From: RYN-133 sp963754285
GTDB lineage: Bacteria > Actinomycetota > Actinomycetes > Mycobacteriales > Jatrophihabitantaceae
Reading direction: 5' to 3'
Length of the DNA stretch: 64,000 nt
Assembly: GCA_963754285.1 (NCBI GenBank)
Contig: CAVWFN010000002.1
Location: 124,001-188,000 of the forward strand
Positions within the stretch are counted from its first letter, which is position 1, and the number at the start of each line of letters is the position of its first letter. Below the pieces are notes generated by a model. It worked only from the letters and a program-made list of their open reading frames with translations. It did not search any database and was not told the DNA's origin. Below, piece by piece: positions 25,760-33,930 of this stretch. The translations under genes and the position numbers were made by a program.

Positions 25760-26302
25760 TTAGGCCGTGCCGAGGCGTGCCTGCACGTTGTTGCAGGCTT
25801 CGCAGGTCTCTTCGGGGATGACGCCGAACTCCATCAACCGGCCGAAGATCCAGCAGCCGATGCAGATCGCGAACACCGACTCGAGCGTCGCGGCGACGAG
25901 GATCATCGCCACGAGCACGAGCGCCGCCGTGTCGAGCCCGAAGCCGACACCGACGATTGCCGCCGCGACCGACAGCGTGGCGCCGATCGCCTGGGCGAAG
26001 CGCTTCGGCGGTCCGGGGACCGGCCGGGGTGCGCCGAGCCGCGGGGCGACAACACGCGTGGCGACCTGGCCGAGAGGGCTCAGAGTGGGGCCGGTGGCGA
26101 CCCGCGCCAGAAACCCGTAGGCGAGGACGACAGTGAGCCACAACCAGGCGTGCCCGAATGCGATCGTCAACACGAGGGTCGCGACGCACATCACAACGAC
26201 GCCGGCAGCGACGGTGCGCGCGGCCTTTTCATTCACCGGGTTCGGAAACTCGAACACCTCGCGACTGTACGTGACCACCGGCCCGATCAGTGGGCCAGTC
26301 AC
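25760..26302 (-). CDS. DUF4395 membrane protein
   Basis: A 180-residue DUF4395 protein. The family opening FPNPVNEKAARTVA is at about 17-30. Four hydrophobic segments follow, with Cys in CIGCWIFG and a final CEAC pair close to the C-terminus. DUF4395 proteins frequently sit beside thioredoxin- or rhodanese-like genes, and a thiol-linked membrane role has been suggested. No such neighbour is present here. GTG 26302 overlaps the upstream thioesterase stop (GTGA), so the two are coupled. GTG 26278 is a shorter alternative start. Confidence 0.85.
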   Translation of the reverse strand: MTGPLIGPVVTYSREVFEFPNPVNEKAARTVAAGVVVMCVATLVLTIAFGHAWLWLTVVLAYGFLARVATGPTLSPLGQVATRVVAPRLGAPRPVPGPPKRFAQAIGATLSVAAAIVGVGFGLDTAALVLVAMILVAATLESVFAICIGCWIFGRLMEFGVIPEETCEACNNVQARLGTA

Positions 26303-27090
26303 GCTGTGCGCGGTGCGATCACCAAGGTCTGCGCTGTGACGCCGACCCGACCGTGGACGTCGGAGACAGTCGAGCGGGCCAGCGCGCTGCCGGACGTGCC
26401 GAGGTCGGTCACCGCGTCGATGAGGACCCACTCGCCCTGCACCGGACGCGACAAGTGCACGTCGAGGTCGATGTTGAGGAACGACCACTCGTCCCAGTCG
26501 AGTGCCGACGAGATTCCGCTGGCCGAGTCGCCGACGAGCACCACTCGTTCCAGTCCGCGCATGGACTCGCCTGCAACCAAAGGCAGCCGCGGACGGGCCC
26601 ACACCAGCCCCGGTCCGATCGTTCGCATCGAGCCTCGGATCGCCTGCCATTCGATCGTGTCGTGGTACGGGAAGTCGCCGCCGAGGTCGGGCAGTCCGGT
26701 GGGTACCTCGACCGGCGCGGACAAGGGCGCGGCCAGCATGGTCGTGTCACGTTCAGCGACCAGCCAGACCCGACCCTGCAGACACAACCGGGATTGAGCT
26801 GAGAGGGTCACCGCGACGAGCGCCGCACTGCGCGCGGCGCGCACCACACTCGCCGTCACCTCGACCTCACCGACGGGCACAGGACCGACGAATTCGACGG
26901 CGACGCGCACGGCTACGAACGGCGTGTCGCGGGGCTCCACAGCCCGGTGTGCGGCGCGCACCAGAAGTGCGCTCGGCGGCCCGCCGTGCTGAAACCCCGC
27001 ATTCCACGGGCCCGCCGTACCGGGCCCCGCGAGGTAGCGACCGCCACCGTCGTTCTCGTCCAAAACAGCGAAGTACATGTCGTCCGGCAC
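26299..27090 (-). CDS. acyl-CoA thioesterase, double hot-dog fold
   Basis: A 263-residue protein of the TesB-like thioesterase family (4HBT_3 type). The first hot-dog domain has AGFQHGGPPSALLVRA; the second contains LDWDEWSFLNIDLDVHL. The start is uncertain: GTG 27090 follows TAGTTT by 7 bases, the same leaderless pattern as other genes here, while ATG 27135 would add 15 residues. The gene is divergent from the FAD oxidoreductase operon and coupled to DUF4395. It probably hydrolyses acyl-CoA in lipid turnover; chain specificity is unknown. Confidence 0.82.
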   Translation of the reverse strand: MPDDMYFAVLDENDGGGRYLAGPGTAGPWNAGFQHGGPPSALLVRAAHRAVEPRDTPFVAVRVAVEFVGPVPVGEVEVTASVVRAARSAALVAVTLSAQSRLCLQGRVWLVAERDTTMLAAPLSAPVEVPTGLPDLGGDFPYHDTIEWQAIRGSMRTIGPGLVWARPRLPLVAGESMRGLERVVLVGDSASGISSALDWDEWSFLNIDLDVHLSRPVQGEWVLIDAVTDLGTSGSALARSTVSDVHGRVGVTAQTLVIAPRTA

Positions 27091-27151
27091 TCTCAGCAAA
27101 CTACTGGCTGGGAGTTGCCCGATCATGCTTGCCATGCCCTACACTCGACGG

Positions 27152-27195
27152 CGAAGGGGCGAGCGGCACATCCCTCCCGTGCCGCCGCCCCTTCG
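27152..27195. promoter_or_regulatory. long hairpin in the divergent leader before the CFA operon
   Basis: An inverted repeat of about 17 bp (CGAAGGGGCG and GCGGCAC in each arm, one bulged base) with a 9-base loop (ATCCCTCCC). It sits 81 bases before GTG 27277 and 61 bases from the divergent start. It could be a leader hairpin or attenuator, or a terminator shielding the operon. No T-run follows. Confidence 0.5.
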
Positions 27196-27276
27196 TCATG
27201 CCCGAGGTGAAACCTTCACGGCGTTCGGCTACGAACAGTTGTATAGACGCGAACGCACGGACGAAGGGCAGGGCAC

Positions 27277-28554
27277 GTGACGCGACGCAAGATCGCTGTC
27301 GTCGGGAGCGGCGTCGGCGGGCTGACTGCAGCGCACGTTCTGCAGCGCGGCGCCGACGTCACACTCTACGAGGCCGACGCACGCCTCGGCGGGCACGCCG
27401 ACACCCATGAGGTCGCCACTGGCAGCGATCCGGGCGGGTCGGTGCTGTCGGTGGACACCGGCTTCATCGTGCACAACCACCGCACCTATCCGACCCTGTT
27501 ACGGCTGTTCGCCGAACTCGACGTCGCGACGCAGGAATCCGACATGAGCATGTCGATCTCGTGCGATCAGTGCGGGCTCGAATACGCCGGCGGACGCGGC
27601 CTGTCCGGACTGTTGCCCTCGGTGCGAGCCGTCACGAAGCCGCGCTACCTGCGCATGCTCAGCCAGGTACGTCGGTTCCACCGGTGCGCGCACGAAATCC
27701 TCGGCGACGAGCACGATCACCGCACGCTGCGGCAGTTCCTCCGCGACAACGGGTTCACCAGCTACTTCGAGCAGCACTTCGTCACCCCGCTCGTCGCTGC
27801 CGTCTGGTCGACCGCGCCGGACCGGGCCGGCGACTATCCCGCGCGCTACCTGTTCTCGTTCCTGCAGAACCACGGGATGCTGCAGGTGACCGGCTCGCCG
27901 ATCTGGTACACGGTCGTCGGTGGCTCGGCACGCTACGTCGAGCGCGCGGCGAAGGGACTCACCGCGGTCCAGACATCCGCACCGGTTCGCTCGGTCGAAC
28001 GGACGAGCACGGGCGTGGCCATCCGCGCCGACGACGACAGCGCCGAGCACTACGACGGCGTCGTGATCGCAGTGCACCCGCACCAGGCCCTCGCCATGCT
28101 CGACGCACCGACTGCGGTCGAACACGAACTCCTGACGAGCATCGAATACACGGTCAACCCGACCCTGCTGCACACAGACATCTCTGTGCTGCCGGCCGCG
28201 CGCCGCGCGCAGGGGTCGTGGAACTACGCGATGCGGTCGTGTTCGGCGCTGCCCGAGTCGGTGCAGGTCAGCTACAACATGAACCGGCTCCAGCGCCTCG
28301 ACGAACTCGGCGCGCAGCGCACCTACGTCGTGACACTCAACGGCGAAGATCATGTCGACCCGGCCACGATCATCGACCGGATGAGCTACGAGCATCCCGT
28401 GTACACGACCGAATCGGTGGCTGCCCGAAAGCGCCTGCCCGAACTCAACGACGGTGTGCTCGCTTTCGCCGGGGCCTATCACGGATGGGGTTTCCACGAG
28501 GACGGCGCCAGGTCGGGTGTCGACGCGGCCGCGAGCCTGGGGGTCGAGTGGTAG
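27277..28554 (+). CDS. FAD-dependent amine-oxidase-like oxidoreductase of the CFA operon
   Basis: A 425-residue flavoprotein with the Rossmann motif VVGSGVGGLTAAHVL at about 7-21, followed by the YEADARLGGHADTHEV amine-oxidase signature. It is the first gene of the four-gene operon FAD oxidoreductase, DUF1365, cyclopropane fatty-acid synthase and DUF1295, which is conserved in actinobacteria and proteobacteria and equals Rv0449c-Rv0446c of M. tuberculosis. The group is tied to modified fatty acids such as tuberculostearic or furan fatty acids. The start is GTG 27277 with GGGCA upstream. The next gene overlaps by 7 bases. Confidence 0.9.
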   Translation: MTRRKIAVVGSGVGGLTAAHVLQRGADVTLYEADARLGGHADTHEVATGSDPGGSVLSVDTGFIVHNHRTYPTLLRLFAELDVATQESDMSMSISCDQCGLEYAGGRGLSGLLPSVRAVTKPRYLRMLSQVRRFHRCAHEILGDEHDHRTLRQFLRDNGFTSYFEQHFVTPLVAAVWSTAPDRAGDYPARYLFSFLQNHGMLQVTGSPIWYTVVGGSARYVERAAKGLTAVQTSAPVRSVERTSTGVAIRADDDSAEHYDGVVIAVHPHQALAMLDAPTAVEHELLTSIEYTVNPTLLHTDISVLPAARRAQGSWNYAMRSCSALPESVQVSYNMNRLQRLDELGAQRTYVVTLNGEDHVDPATIIDRMSYEHPVYTTESVAARKRLPELNDGVLAFAGAYHGWGFHEDGARSGVDAAASLGVEW

Positions 28555-30566
28555 CGGCTCGCCTGTACGAGGTCGACATCAGCCACGTGCGTTCCGAGCC
28601 GGTGCGGCACGACGTACGACACCGCAGTTACCAGTGGTACGTCGACCTCGACGACTTGCCGCGACTTCCGCGCGGGCTGGGTTGGCTGGCCCGCTTCGAA
28701 TCGCGTGATCATCTCGGTGACGAGACGAAGTCCCTGCGCGCCAACATCGACGACTACCTCGCCGAGCACGGCATCGAACTCGGCGGCGGCCGGGTCACGA
28801 TGCTGACGAACGCGCGCAGCGCCGGCTACGTCTTCAACCCGCTGTCGTTGTTCTGGTGCCACGACCCGTCCGGTGCGCTGGTCTGCGTGATCGCCGAGGT
28901 ACACAACACCTACGGGCAGCGGCACCGCTACCTGCTCCGCACCGACGACGCCGGACGCGCTGACGTCGACAAACAGTTCTACGTCTCGCCGTTCTACCCC
29001 GTCGACGGTTCGTACCGCATGAGCCTGCCGGAACCCGACGGGACGCTCGCGCTCACCATCACCTTGCACCGCCCCGGCCAACGTCCGTTCGTCGCATCGG
29101 TGCGCGGCGCGGCCGTTCCGGCCACGACACGCTCGGTCGTCACCGCCGCCCTTCGCCACCCGTTCGAGACCTGGCTGGTGCGTGCGCTCATCACCGTCCA
29201 CGGGATCCGGCTCTGGCGCAAACGCCTGCCCGTCCAGCCTCGTCCCCAGCACCCGTCCGACCCGGAGGTCACCGTGCCCACGTCCATAGCCTCGCGCCTG
29301 GCCGATCTGATCCGTGACACCGTCGGCATCGAACTCCCGGTGCGGCTGCGCGCCTGGGACGGCAGTGAGACCGGCCCGAGCGGCGGACCGGTGCTGGTGA
29401 TTCGCAGCCGACGGGCCTTGCGGCGACTGCTGTGGGCACCGGGCGAACTCGGTCTTGCTCGCGCCTACGTCACCGGCGACATCGACGTCGAAGGGGACCT
29501 GGCCGACGGCTTTCGCCAGGCCTGGCAGCTGGCCCGGCAGCGACCCTCGACCGGCATCGCGCTCACGACCACGGGCAAGGTCAAGGCTGCGGCGACCGCG
29601 GTCCGTCTCGGCGCACTCGGACTGCCGCCGAAGCCGCCGGCGACCGAAGCGAGATTGTCAGGACGCCTGCACACGCTGTTGCGCGACCGCGCCGCGATTT
29701 CGCACCACTACGACCTGTCCAACGACTTCTACGAGTTGTTGCTCGACGAGACGATGGCCTACTCGTCCGCGTACTTCACCGATCCGTCGATGTCACTGGT
29801 CGATGCGCAGCACGCCAAGCTCGACCTCATCTGCCGCAAACTCGATCTGCGGCCAGGCATGAAGCACCTCGACATCGGCTGCGGCTGGGGATCCCTGATC
29901 CTGCACGCGGCGGAGCACTACGGGGTGCACTCAACCGGAATCACGTTGTCGGCCCAGCAGCGCGACCACATCGCCAAGCGTGTCGCCGACCGCGGTCTCG
30001 AGGACCGCGTCCAGGTGCGGCTACAGGACTACCGCGAGTTCGACGGCGCTGATGGCAGCTTCGATGCGGTGAGCTCGATCGAGATGGGCGAGCACGTCGG
30101 CGAAGAGCACTACCCGACATACGCAGGAATCCTGTACGACGCGCTCAAACCGACCGGACGTCTGCTGCTGCAGCAGATGTCGCGCCATCACGGCACTGCG
30201 CCCGGTGGTGGTGCGTTCATCGAGTCCTACATTGCGCCGGACATGCACATGCGTCCGCTGTCGCAGACCCTCGGCTACCTCGAGGGCGCCGGCTTCGAGA
30301 TGCGCGATGTGGAAGCGATGCGCGAGCACTACGTCACGACGGTCGCGCATTGGATCGACACACTCGAGTCGCGGTGGGACGAGTTCGTCGCCCTGCTCGG
30401 CGAAGAGACCGCGCGCGTATGGCGGCTGTACCTCGTCGGTGGCGCGCTGAGCTTCGAGGAGGGCCGAATGGGCGTCGATCAGTTCCTCGCGGTGAAGCCG
30501 GCGGACGATGGGTCCAGCGCGATGCCGGCGACGCGGCCGTGGGCAGCGCCCACCCCTCGTCAGTAA
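28548..30566 (+). CDS. DUF1365 - cyclopropane-fatty-acyl-phospholipid synthase, one open frame
   Basis: A single 672-residue frame joins two proteins that are normally separate. Residues about 1-230 are DUF1365 (ARLYEVDISHVRSEP to HGIRLWRKRLPV). From about 245 to the end is a SAM-dependent CFA/ufaA1-type methyltransferase, with the SAM motif LDIGCGWGSLILHAA and ISHHYDLSNDFYELLL. There is no stop between them. However, a GGAGG at 29264-29268 sits 5 bases before an in-frame GTG at 29274, where the CFA protein would normally begin. The cell could make the fusion, a separate CFA synthase (430 residues), or both. The gene starts inside the previous stop. Confidence 0.85.
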   Translation: MVAARLYEVDISHVRSEPVRHDVRHRSYQWYVDLDDLPRLPRGLGWLARFESRDHLGDETKSLRANIDDYLAEHGIELGGGRVTMLTNARSAGYVFNPLSLFWCHDPSGALVCVIAEVHNTYGQRHRYLLRTDDAGRADVDKQFYVSPFYPVDGSYRMSLPEPDGTLALTITLHRPGQRPFVASVRGAAVPATTRSVVTAALRHPFETWLVRALITVHGIRLWRKRLPVQPRPQHPSDPEVTVPTSIASRLADLIRDTVGIELPVRLRAWDGSETGPSGGPVLVIRSRRALRRLLWAPGELGLARAYVTGDIDVEGDLADGFRQAWQLARQRPSTGIALTTTGKVKAAATAVRLGALGLPPKPPATEARLSGRLHTLLRDRAAISHHYDLSNDFYELLLDETMAYSSAYFTDPSMSLVDAQHAKLDLICRKLDLRPGMKHLDIGCGWGSLILHAAEHYGVHSTGITLSAQQRDHIAKRVADRGLEDRVQVRLQDYREFDGADGSFDAVSSIEMGEHVGEEHYPTYAGILYDALKPTGRLLLQQMSRHHGTAPGGGAFIESYIAPDMHMRPLSQTLGYLEGAGFEMRDVEAMREHYVTTVAHWIDTLESRWDEFVALLGEETARVWRLYLVGGALSFEEGRMGVDQFLAVKPADDGSSAMPATRPWAAPTPRQ

Positions 30567-30576
30567 CACTGGACGG

Positions 30577-31377
30577 GTGTCCTTCGACGGCTCGGCGTTC
30601 GCCGGCAATCTGCTCTGGAGCGCCCTCGCGGTTCTCGCCGTCCTGATCGCGACGTTCATCGCGTCGAAGATCGCGGGCAAGCACAGTGTCATCGACACCG
30701 CGTGGGGTCTGCTGTTCTGCGCTATTGCCGTCGTCACGTTCTTCGTGGTGGCAGGCCACTGCAACGGGGTACGCCGCTGGCTGCTGCTCGTGTTGCCTGT
30801 GCTGTGGGGATTGCGGTTGGCCACGCACATCGGCAGGCGCACGATCGGCAAGCCGGAGGACCCGCGCTACGAGCAGCTCCTCGCGAAGGCAAAGGGCAAT
30901 CCCGACCTGTACGCACTGCGCTCGGTCTATCTGCTGCAGGGTCTGCTCGCGTTCGTGATCGCTGCGCCGATCCTCGTCGGGGCGTTCGAAGCTCGACCGG
31001 TCGGCGTCGTCGCCTGGATCGGCGTCGGGCTCTGGGTCGTCGGTGTGTTCTTCGAAGCCGTGGGCGACGCCCAGATGGAGCGCTGGCGTGCTGACCCCGC
31101 GCACAAGGGCAAGGTCATCGACGTCGGCCTGTGGCGCTACACCCGGCACCCGAACTACTTCGGGGACGCGTGCGTGTGGTGGGGGATCTTCCTGGTCGCC
31201 GCCGACGCGTGGCCCGGCGTCCTCACTCTGCCGGCGCCGGTGCTCATGACGCTGCTGCTGACCAAGGGTTCCGGCGCTCGCATCCTCGAGAAGCACATGT
31301 CGAAACGCGAGGGATGGGACGAGTACGCGGCGCGGACGAGCATGTTCATCCCGCTGCCGCCCAAACGGCCGCGCTAG
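30577..31377 (+). CDS. DUF1295 membrane protein (steroid-reductase-like)
   Basis: A 266-residue integral membrane protein with about seven hydrophobic segments. It belongs to the DUF1295 / 3-oxo-5-alpha-steroid 4-dehydrogenase-like family, whose C-terminal signature is RYTRHPNYFGD; the same fold is shared with isoprenylcysteine methyltransferases. It completes the CFA operon and is the homolog of Rv0446c, where it is thought to reduce or modify the fatty-acid intermediate. GTG 30577 lies 10 bases after the CFA stop and 7 bases after a TAACAC hexamer, so it may also have its own leaderless start. It ends 4 bases from the convergent rskA stop. Confidence 0.88.
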   Translation: MSFDGSAFAGNLLWSALAVLAVLIATFIASKIAGKHSVIDTAWGLLFCAIAVVTFFVVAGHCNGVRRWLLLVLPVLWGLRLATHIGRRTIGKPEDPRYEQLLAKAKGNPDLYALRSVYLLQGLLAFVIAAPILVGAFEARPVGVVAWIGVGLWVVGVFFEAVGDAQMERWRADPAHKGKVIDVGLWRYTRHPNYFGDACVWWGIFLVAADAWPGVLTLPAPVLMTLLLTKGSGARILEKHMSKREGWDEYAARTSMFIPLPPKRPR

Positions 31378-31381
31378 TTCG

Positions 31382-32140
31382 TCAATCGATCGCGCCGCGC
31401 AGCACGCTCATGCCGCTGAAGTCGTAGCTGTGCGCGGCGACGTTTTGGATGCTGACCTCGAGATCGTCGTAGTGCTTCATCAGATCCATCGGGACGGTGA
31501 TCTTGGCGGTGCCGTTGTCGCTGATCCAACCGATCGGCTGCATCTGGGTGCGCTTGTCGTTGGTCAGCCAGACCTCGTAACGCTGCGCGGTGAGCTTCGG
31601 CAGCGACGTGGCTGTCAGGTCGATCGTCCCGTTGCTGATGTGGGCGGTGGCCGAGGTCGTGCCCATGTCGAAGGCATTGAGCGCCACAGTGCGACTTGTC
31701 GGCGCCGACGAACCACCGCCCGTCGTTGCGAAGTAGATGCCGGTGCCGGCACCGGCGAGCACGACGGCGGCGGCCACTGCGACGAGGTAGCGACGCCCGT
31801 GGCCCGGTCGGCGGTCCGGGCGGAAGCCTTCCTCGGCCTCTTGCCGCACCTGAGCGAAAACCACCGACAGATCCGGCAGTTCGCGCTGCACGCGCTCGTC
31901 GATGTCGATGTCGATGTCGGTATCGGCGTGATGGGTGAAGTTGCCGGCCTGCCCACGTGCCACGATCTCCGGCGCGAACCGTTGCGCCGAGGTGAGTGAG
32001 GCGTGGGCGACGACGGCCGAGACCAGTTCCTGCTGACAGTCGACGCAGGTCCGAAGATGGGCGGCGGCCTCGAGCACGGCCTCGTGACTGGCCTCGCCGG
32101 TCAGCAGGCGAGGGAGTTCATCAGTCAGATGCGCGCTCAT
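31382..32140 (-). CDS. rskA: anti-sigma-K factor RskA
   Basis: A 252-residue membrane anti-sigma factor. The cytoplasmic N-terminus has a zinc-binding motif H-x3-C-x2-C (HLRTCVDC) near residue 28-36. One transmembrane helix lies at about 117-136 (LVAVAAAVVLAGAGTGIYF), and the outside part is an RskA C-terminal domain. An acidic run (DTDIDIDIDE, from a GATGTC repeat at 31905-31925) lies in the cytoplasmic linker. In M. tuberculosis RskA senses redox through SigK cysteines and is released by Rip1 intramembrane cleavage. It is co-transcribed with sigK (ATGA overlap). Confidence 0.92.
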   Translation of the reverse strand: MSAHLTDELPRLLTGEASHEAVLEAAAHLRTCVDCQQELVSAVVAHASLTSAQRFAPEIVARGQAGNFTHHADTDIDIDIDERVQRELPDLSVVFAQVRQEAEEGFRPDRRPGHGRRYLVAVAAAVVLAGAGTGIYFATTGGGSSAPTSRTVALNAFDMGTTSATAHISNGTIDLTATSLPKLTAQRYEVWLTNDKRTQMQPIGWISDNGTAKITVPMDLMKHYDDLEVSIQNVAAHSYDFSGMSVLRGAID

Positions 32141-32682
32141 ACGTGGTCCCTTGTGTCTTCAAGGAGGGCGGCCAGGCGGTGCATACCGCGCGAGGTGCGG
32201 GTCTTCACCGTGCCGAGGGGGATGTCGAGGGCTACGGCGATCTCGCTCTGCGTGTAGCCGTCGAAGTAGGCCATTTCAATCACCTGTTGTTGCGGTTGGG
32301 GAAGCGCGTCCAATGCGGTGCGGACCTCGTCGGCCCACACCAGTCGTTCGGCCGTTTCGCGGCCGTCGTCACCGATGATCTCGCGCATCGAGTCGATCGG
32401 CACGACGACGTCACGGCGCTTGCGGAGGTGATCGATGGCGCGCTTGCGCGCGATGCCGAGCACCCATCCGCGTAGCGACAGGTTCGGGTCGTAGCGCTGG
32501 TGCACCCGCCAGACCTCGTAGAACACGCGCTGGAGGACGTCCTCGACGTCTGGTTGGGGGACGTAGCGCGCGATGTAGGACGCGACGAGCGGGCCGAGGG
32601 CGCGGTAACACTCCTCGAGTGCCTCAGGTTGTCCGGCGTTCAGGCGAACGCCGACATCGTCCAGTGCAGCCTCCACGGTCAC
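32137..32682 (-). CDS. sigK: ECF sigma factor, SigK type
   Basis: A 181-residue ECF sigma factor. Region 2 has the DVEDVLQRVFYEVW stretch at about 45-58, and region 4 has the helix-turn-helix YTQSEIAVALDIPLGTVKTRTSRG at about 145-168. It is followed by rskA in overlap, which identifies the SigK/ECF19 group. In M. tuberculosis sigK lies next to the Rv0446c-Rv0449c genes, as here. GTG 32682 has no clear TANNNT; the upstream stretch GTGGAACCGAACC may hold an ECF-type -35 (GGAAC), which I list only as a guess. Likely targets are the adjacent lipid operon and secreted proteins. Confidence 0.92.
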   Translation of the reverse strand: MTVEAALDDVGVRLNAGQPEALEECYRALGPLVASYIARYVPQPDVEDVLQRVFYEVWRVHQRYDPNLSLRGWVLGIARKRAIDHLRKRRDVVVPIDSMREIIGDDGRETAERLVWADEVRTALDALPQPQQQVIEMAYFDGYTQSEIAVALDIPLGTVKTRTSRGMHRLAALLEDTRDHV

Positions 32683-32766
32683 TGTTCGTTCCGCGGGCCG
32701 GGTTCGGTTCCACGCGCAGGATCAGCATCGCAGATGAACCTACGGCGTGGGTCGCGAGCGCGGCCA

Positions 32767-33930
32767 TCACGCACGGAGGGCAGCTCCGACGACCCGGCCG
32801 CGCACCTCGCCGAGTTCGAGGCGACCGCCGTCGTTCGACGGAGCCGAGGCGGTCATCACGACCTCGTCGCCGTCCTCGAGCCAGGCCCGCGCGGACGCGC
32901 CGACCGGGATCGGGTCCGTGCCGTTCCACGCGAGTTCGAGCAGGCTGCCGAACTGATCTCGATCGGGACCGCTGACCGTGCCGGAACCCAGCAGGTCGCC
33001 GGTGCGTGCCCGCGCGCCGTTGCTGGTGACCTGGGCGAGCAGTTGCCCGGGGGTCCAGTACATCGTCGCGAACGGGGGACGGCTCACGACGGTGCCGTTG
33101 ATGCTCACCGTCAACTCGAGGTCTAGGCCGCCGGGCAGGTCGACGTCGGCCAGGTGCCGCGGCGGTGGCACGTCTCGTTGCGGTGGCGGGCGCCAGGCCC
33201 GCTCGAGGGCGTCGAGGGGCGTGATCCAGGCCGACACCGAGGTCGCGAACGACTTGCCCTGGTGCGGACCGAGCGGCACGGTCTCGAAGCCTTGGATGTC
33301 GCGCGCCGACCAGTCGTTGAGCAGTGTCAGCCCGAGGACGTGCTCGGCGAACGCGTCGACCGGGATCGCGACGCCGGGTTCGCTCGCCACGCCGACGACG
33401 AATCCGACCTCGGCCTCGAAGTCCAGCCTGCGACTCGGTGCGTACTCGATCGGTCCGCCGGGGGACGGGAACTGCCCGCACGGCCGGCGCACCTCGGTGC
33501 CGGACACGACGACTGTGCCGGCGCGGCCGTGATAGCCGATCGGGAGGTGCTTCCAGTTCGGGGTCAACGGTTCGGCGCCGGGGCGAAAGATCCGCCCGGC
33601 GTTGGCTGCGTGGTGTTCCGAGGCGTAGAAGTCGACGTAGTCGGCCACCGTGTACGGCAACACCGGTTTCGCCTGCGCGAGCGCCAGCAGCGGCGTGCGA
33701 TCGGCCTGGATCGCGGCTCGGATCGCCGAGCGCACCTGGCGCCAGGTTTCGGGCCCGGCGGCCAGGAAGGCGTCGAGGGTGCCGGCGGCGAAGAGCTCGG
33801 TATCAATTGTCGACAAGTCGAGCAGTCGATCTGTGTATCTAACGACAGCGACTTGTCGACTTTCGGAGCGGACCACGCCGTAGGGCAGGTGATCGAGCCC
33901 GAAGCCGTCCGGATCGTGTGTTGCGCTCAC
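32767..33930 (-). CDS. fahA: fumarylacetoacetase
   Basis: A 387-residue enzyme, shorter than the usual 420. It cleaves fumarylacetoacetate to fumarate and acetoacetate, the last step of tyrosine/homogentisate breakdown. Family segments include PIGYHGRAGTVVVSGT, GFVVGVASEPGVAIPV, and LTLLNDWSARDIQGFETVPLG with metal-binding residues. It begins at GTG 33930, overlapping the hmgA stop (GTGA), so it is translated from the hmgA message. The earlier steps (aminotransferase, HppD) and any maleylacetoacetate isomerase are not in the window. Confidence 0.93.
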   Translation of the reverse strand: MSATHDPDGFGLDHLPYGVVRSESRQVAVVRYTDRLLDLSTIDTELFAAGTLDAFLAAGPETWRQVRSAIRAAIQADRTPLLALAQAKPVLPYTVADYVDFYASEHHAANAGRIFRPGAEPLTPNWKHLPIGYHGRAGTVVVSGTEVRRPCGQFPSPGGPIEYAPSRRLDFEAEVGFVVGVASEPGVAIPVDAFAEHVLGLTLLNDWSARDIQGFETVPLGPHQGKSFATSVSAWITPLDALERAWRPPPQRDVPPPRHLADVDLPGGLDLELTVSINGTVVSRPPFATMYWTPGQLLAQVTSNGARARTGDLLGSGTVSGPDRDQFGSLLELAWNGTDPIPVGASARAWLEDGDEVVMTASAPSNDGGRLELGEVRGRVVGAALRA

